DNA from: Alphaproteobacteria bacterium
Lineage (GTDB): Bacteria; Pseudomonadota; Alphaproteobacteria; Rickettsiales; UBA6187
NCBI GenBank assembly: GCA_024280585.1
Contig: JAJRPW010000085.1
Span: forward strand, 1 to 6,558
Reading direction: 5' to 3'
Length of the DNA stretch: 6,558 bases
The position numbers were made by a program, and so were the translations under genes. Numbering within the stretch: the stretch's first letter is position 1; each line of letters begins with the position of its first letter. A model generated the notes under the pieces. The model was not told where the DNA came from and ran no database searches. It was given only the letters and a program-made list of their open reading frames with translations. Below, piece by piece: positions 6,343 to 6,558 of the stretch.

Positions 6343-6360
6343 AGCGGGTGAATACCCGTT
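6343..6360. repeat. Small hairpin sharing its core with the terminator loop
   Basis: CGGGT-GAAT-ACCCG (6345-6358) is a 5-bp stem with a 4-nt loop, extendable by one G-T and one A-T pair. Its core GGGTGAATACC (6346-6356) is the exact reverse complement of GGTATTCACCC (6287-6297) in the upper stem and loop of the preceding terminator. It may be a fragment of a dispersed repeat. No T-tract follows. Confidence 0.4.
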
Positions 6361-6414
6361 CCTGCGAAGTGAATTAATAACTAACTATTTTGCCCTGTTT
6401 TTATCATAAAACCC

Positions 6415-6457
6415 TTGTGGGGGGGAGGTTGTGCTATAAGCTGCCCTATAGTATATT
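6415..6457 (+). promoter_or_regulatory. Possible promoter region of the downstream gene, next to a run of seven G
   Basis: TTGTGC (6429-6434) and TATATT (6452-6457) are separated by 17 bp and sit 27 bp upstream of the next start codon. The -10 box matches the consensus at five of six bases, the -35 box at three of six. A competing pair is TTGTGG (6415-6420) and TATAAG (6435-6440), separated by only 14 bp, with a G7 run at 6419-6425 extending into the spacer. Since a terminator precedes this, the next gene should need its own promoter. The exact boxes are inferred. Confidence 0.35.
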
Positions 6458-6483
6458 TTTAATTAATGAGAAAGGGTGATTTT

Positions 6484-6558
6484 ATGGGTAGAGAGCAAAA
6501 TAGTACAAATAGTACAAATACGACAGATTTCTACGATAAGCTGAATTTTGTTCAAGAA
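6484..6558 (+). CDS. Start of an unidentified protein (3' end beyond the window)
   Basis: An open frame of 25 codons begins at this ATG and runs off the right edge. A ribosome binding site-like AAAGGG (6471-6476) lies seven bases before it, which together with the upstream promoter candidate makes it a credible gene start. The peptide begins MGREQ, followed by the polar repeat NST-NST-NTT, encoded by two exact copies of the 9-bp unit AGTACAAAT (6502-6519), and then TDFYDKLNFVQE. This is too little to assign a family. There is no signal peptide or membrane segment in the visible part. It lies beyond the operon terminator, so membership in the pilus system is unproven. Confidence 0.6.
   Translation, partial: MGREQNSTNSTNTTDFYDKLNFVQE

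Noticed and set aside
6190..6483. CRISPR array or tRNA in the intergenic region
   Set aside because: The repeats are single inverted pairs without regular spacers, and no cloverleaf or TTCGA-type arm could be found.

Overview
The window is the core of a type IV pilus (T4P) assembly locus from a Gram-negative bacterium. The DNA is AT-rich by eye and the proteins are rich in Ile, Lys and Asn. Motifs, gene order and domain layout identify the inner-membrane alignment subcomplex (PilM, PilN, PilO), the periplasmic connector PilP and the outer-membrane secretin PilQ. All genes lie on the + strand. The low GC and generic short repeats do not fix the taxon; a proteobacterium is most likely, and I do not go further.

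Layout: (1) 2-1291, the 3' part of a gene encoding a PilM-PilN fusion whose 5' end lies left of the window. (2) 1292-1394, an AT-rich spacer with small overlapping inverted repeats. (3) 1395-3488, a second, complete and diverged PilM-PilN fusion of 697 aa, with a roughly 97-residue acidic Val/Glu/Ala-rich insertion inside its PilM half. (4) 3497-4234 pilO, 4224-4640 pilP and 4627-6189 pilQ, with an 8-bp gap and then overlaps of 11 and 14 bp, so genes 3-5 very probably form one translationally coupled operon. (5) 6190-6483, an intergenic region with a G/C-rich inverted repeat, a symmetric stem-loop terminator, a further small hairpin, a run of seven G and a possible promoter. (6) 6484 to the right edge, the first 25 codons of an unidentified gene.

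How they work together: by family knowledge, PilM is a cytoplasmic actin-like protein that binds the N-terminal INLLP peptide of PilN. PilN and PilO are single-pass membrane proteins that associate in the periplasm, PilP links them to the secretin, and PilQ is the outer-membrane channel. Here PilM and PilN are one polypeptide, in two paralogous versions, next to a single pilO, pilP and pilQ. Further departures from the textbook system are eroded nucleotide-binding signatures in PilM, a PilP without a lipidation cysteine, and a short PilQ that carries a lipobox-like cysteine itself. The most unusual feature is the hexapeptide-repeat acidic insertion in the second PilM-PilN. Nothing points to a wholly new system; this is an unusual variant of a known machine.
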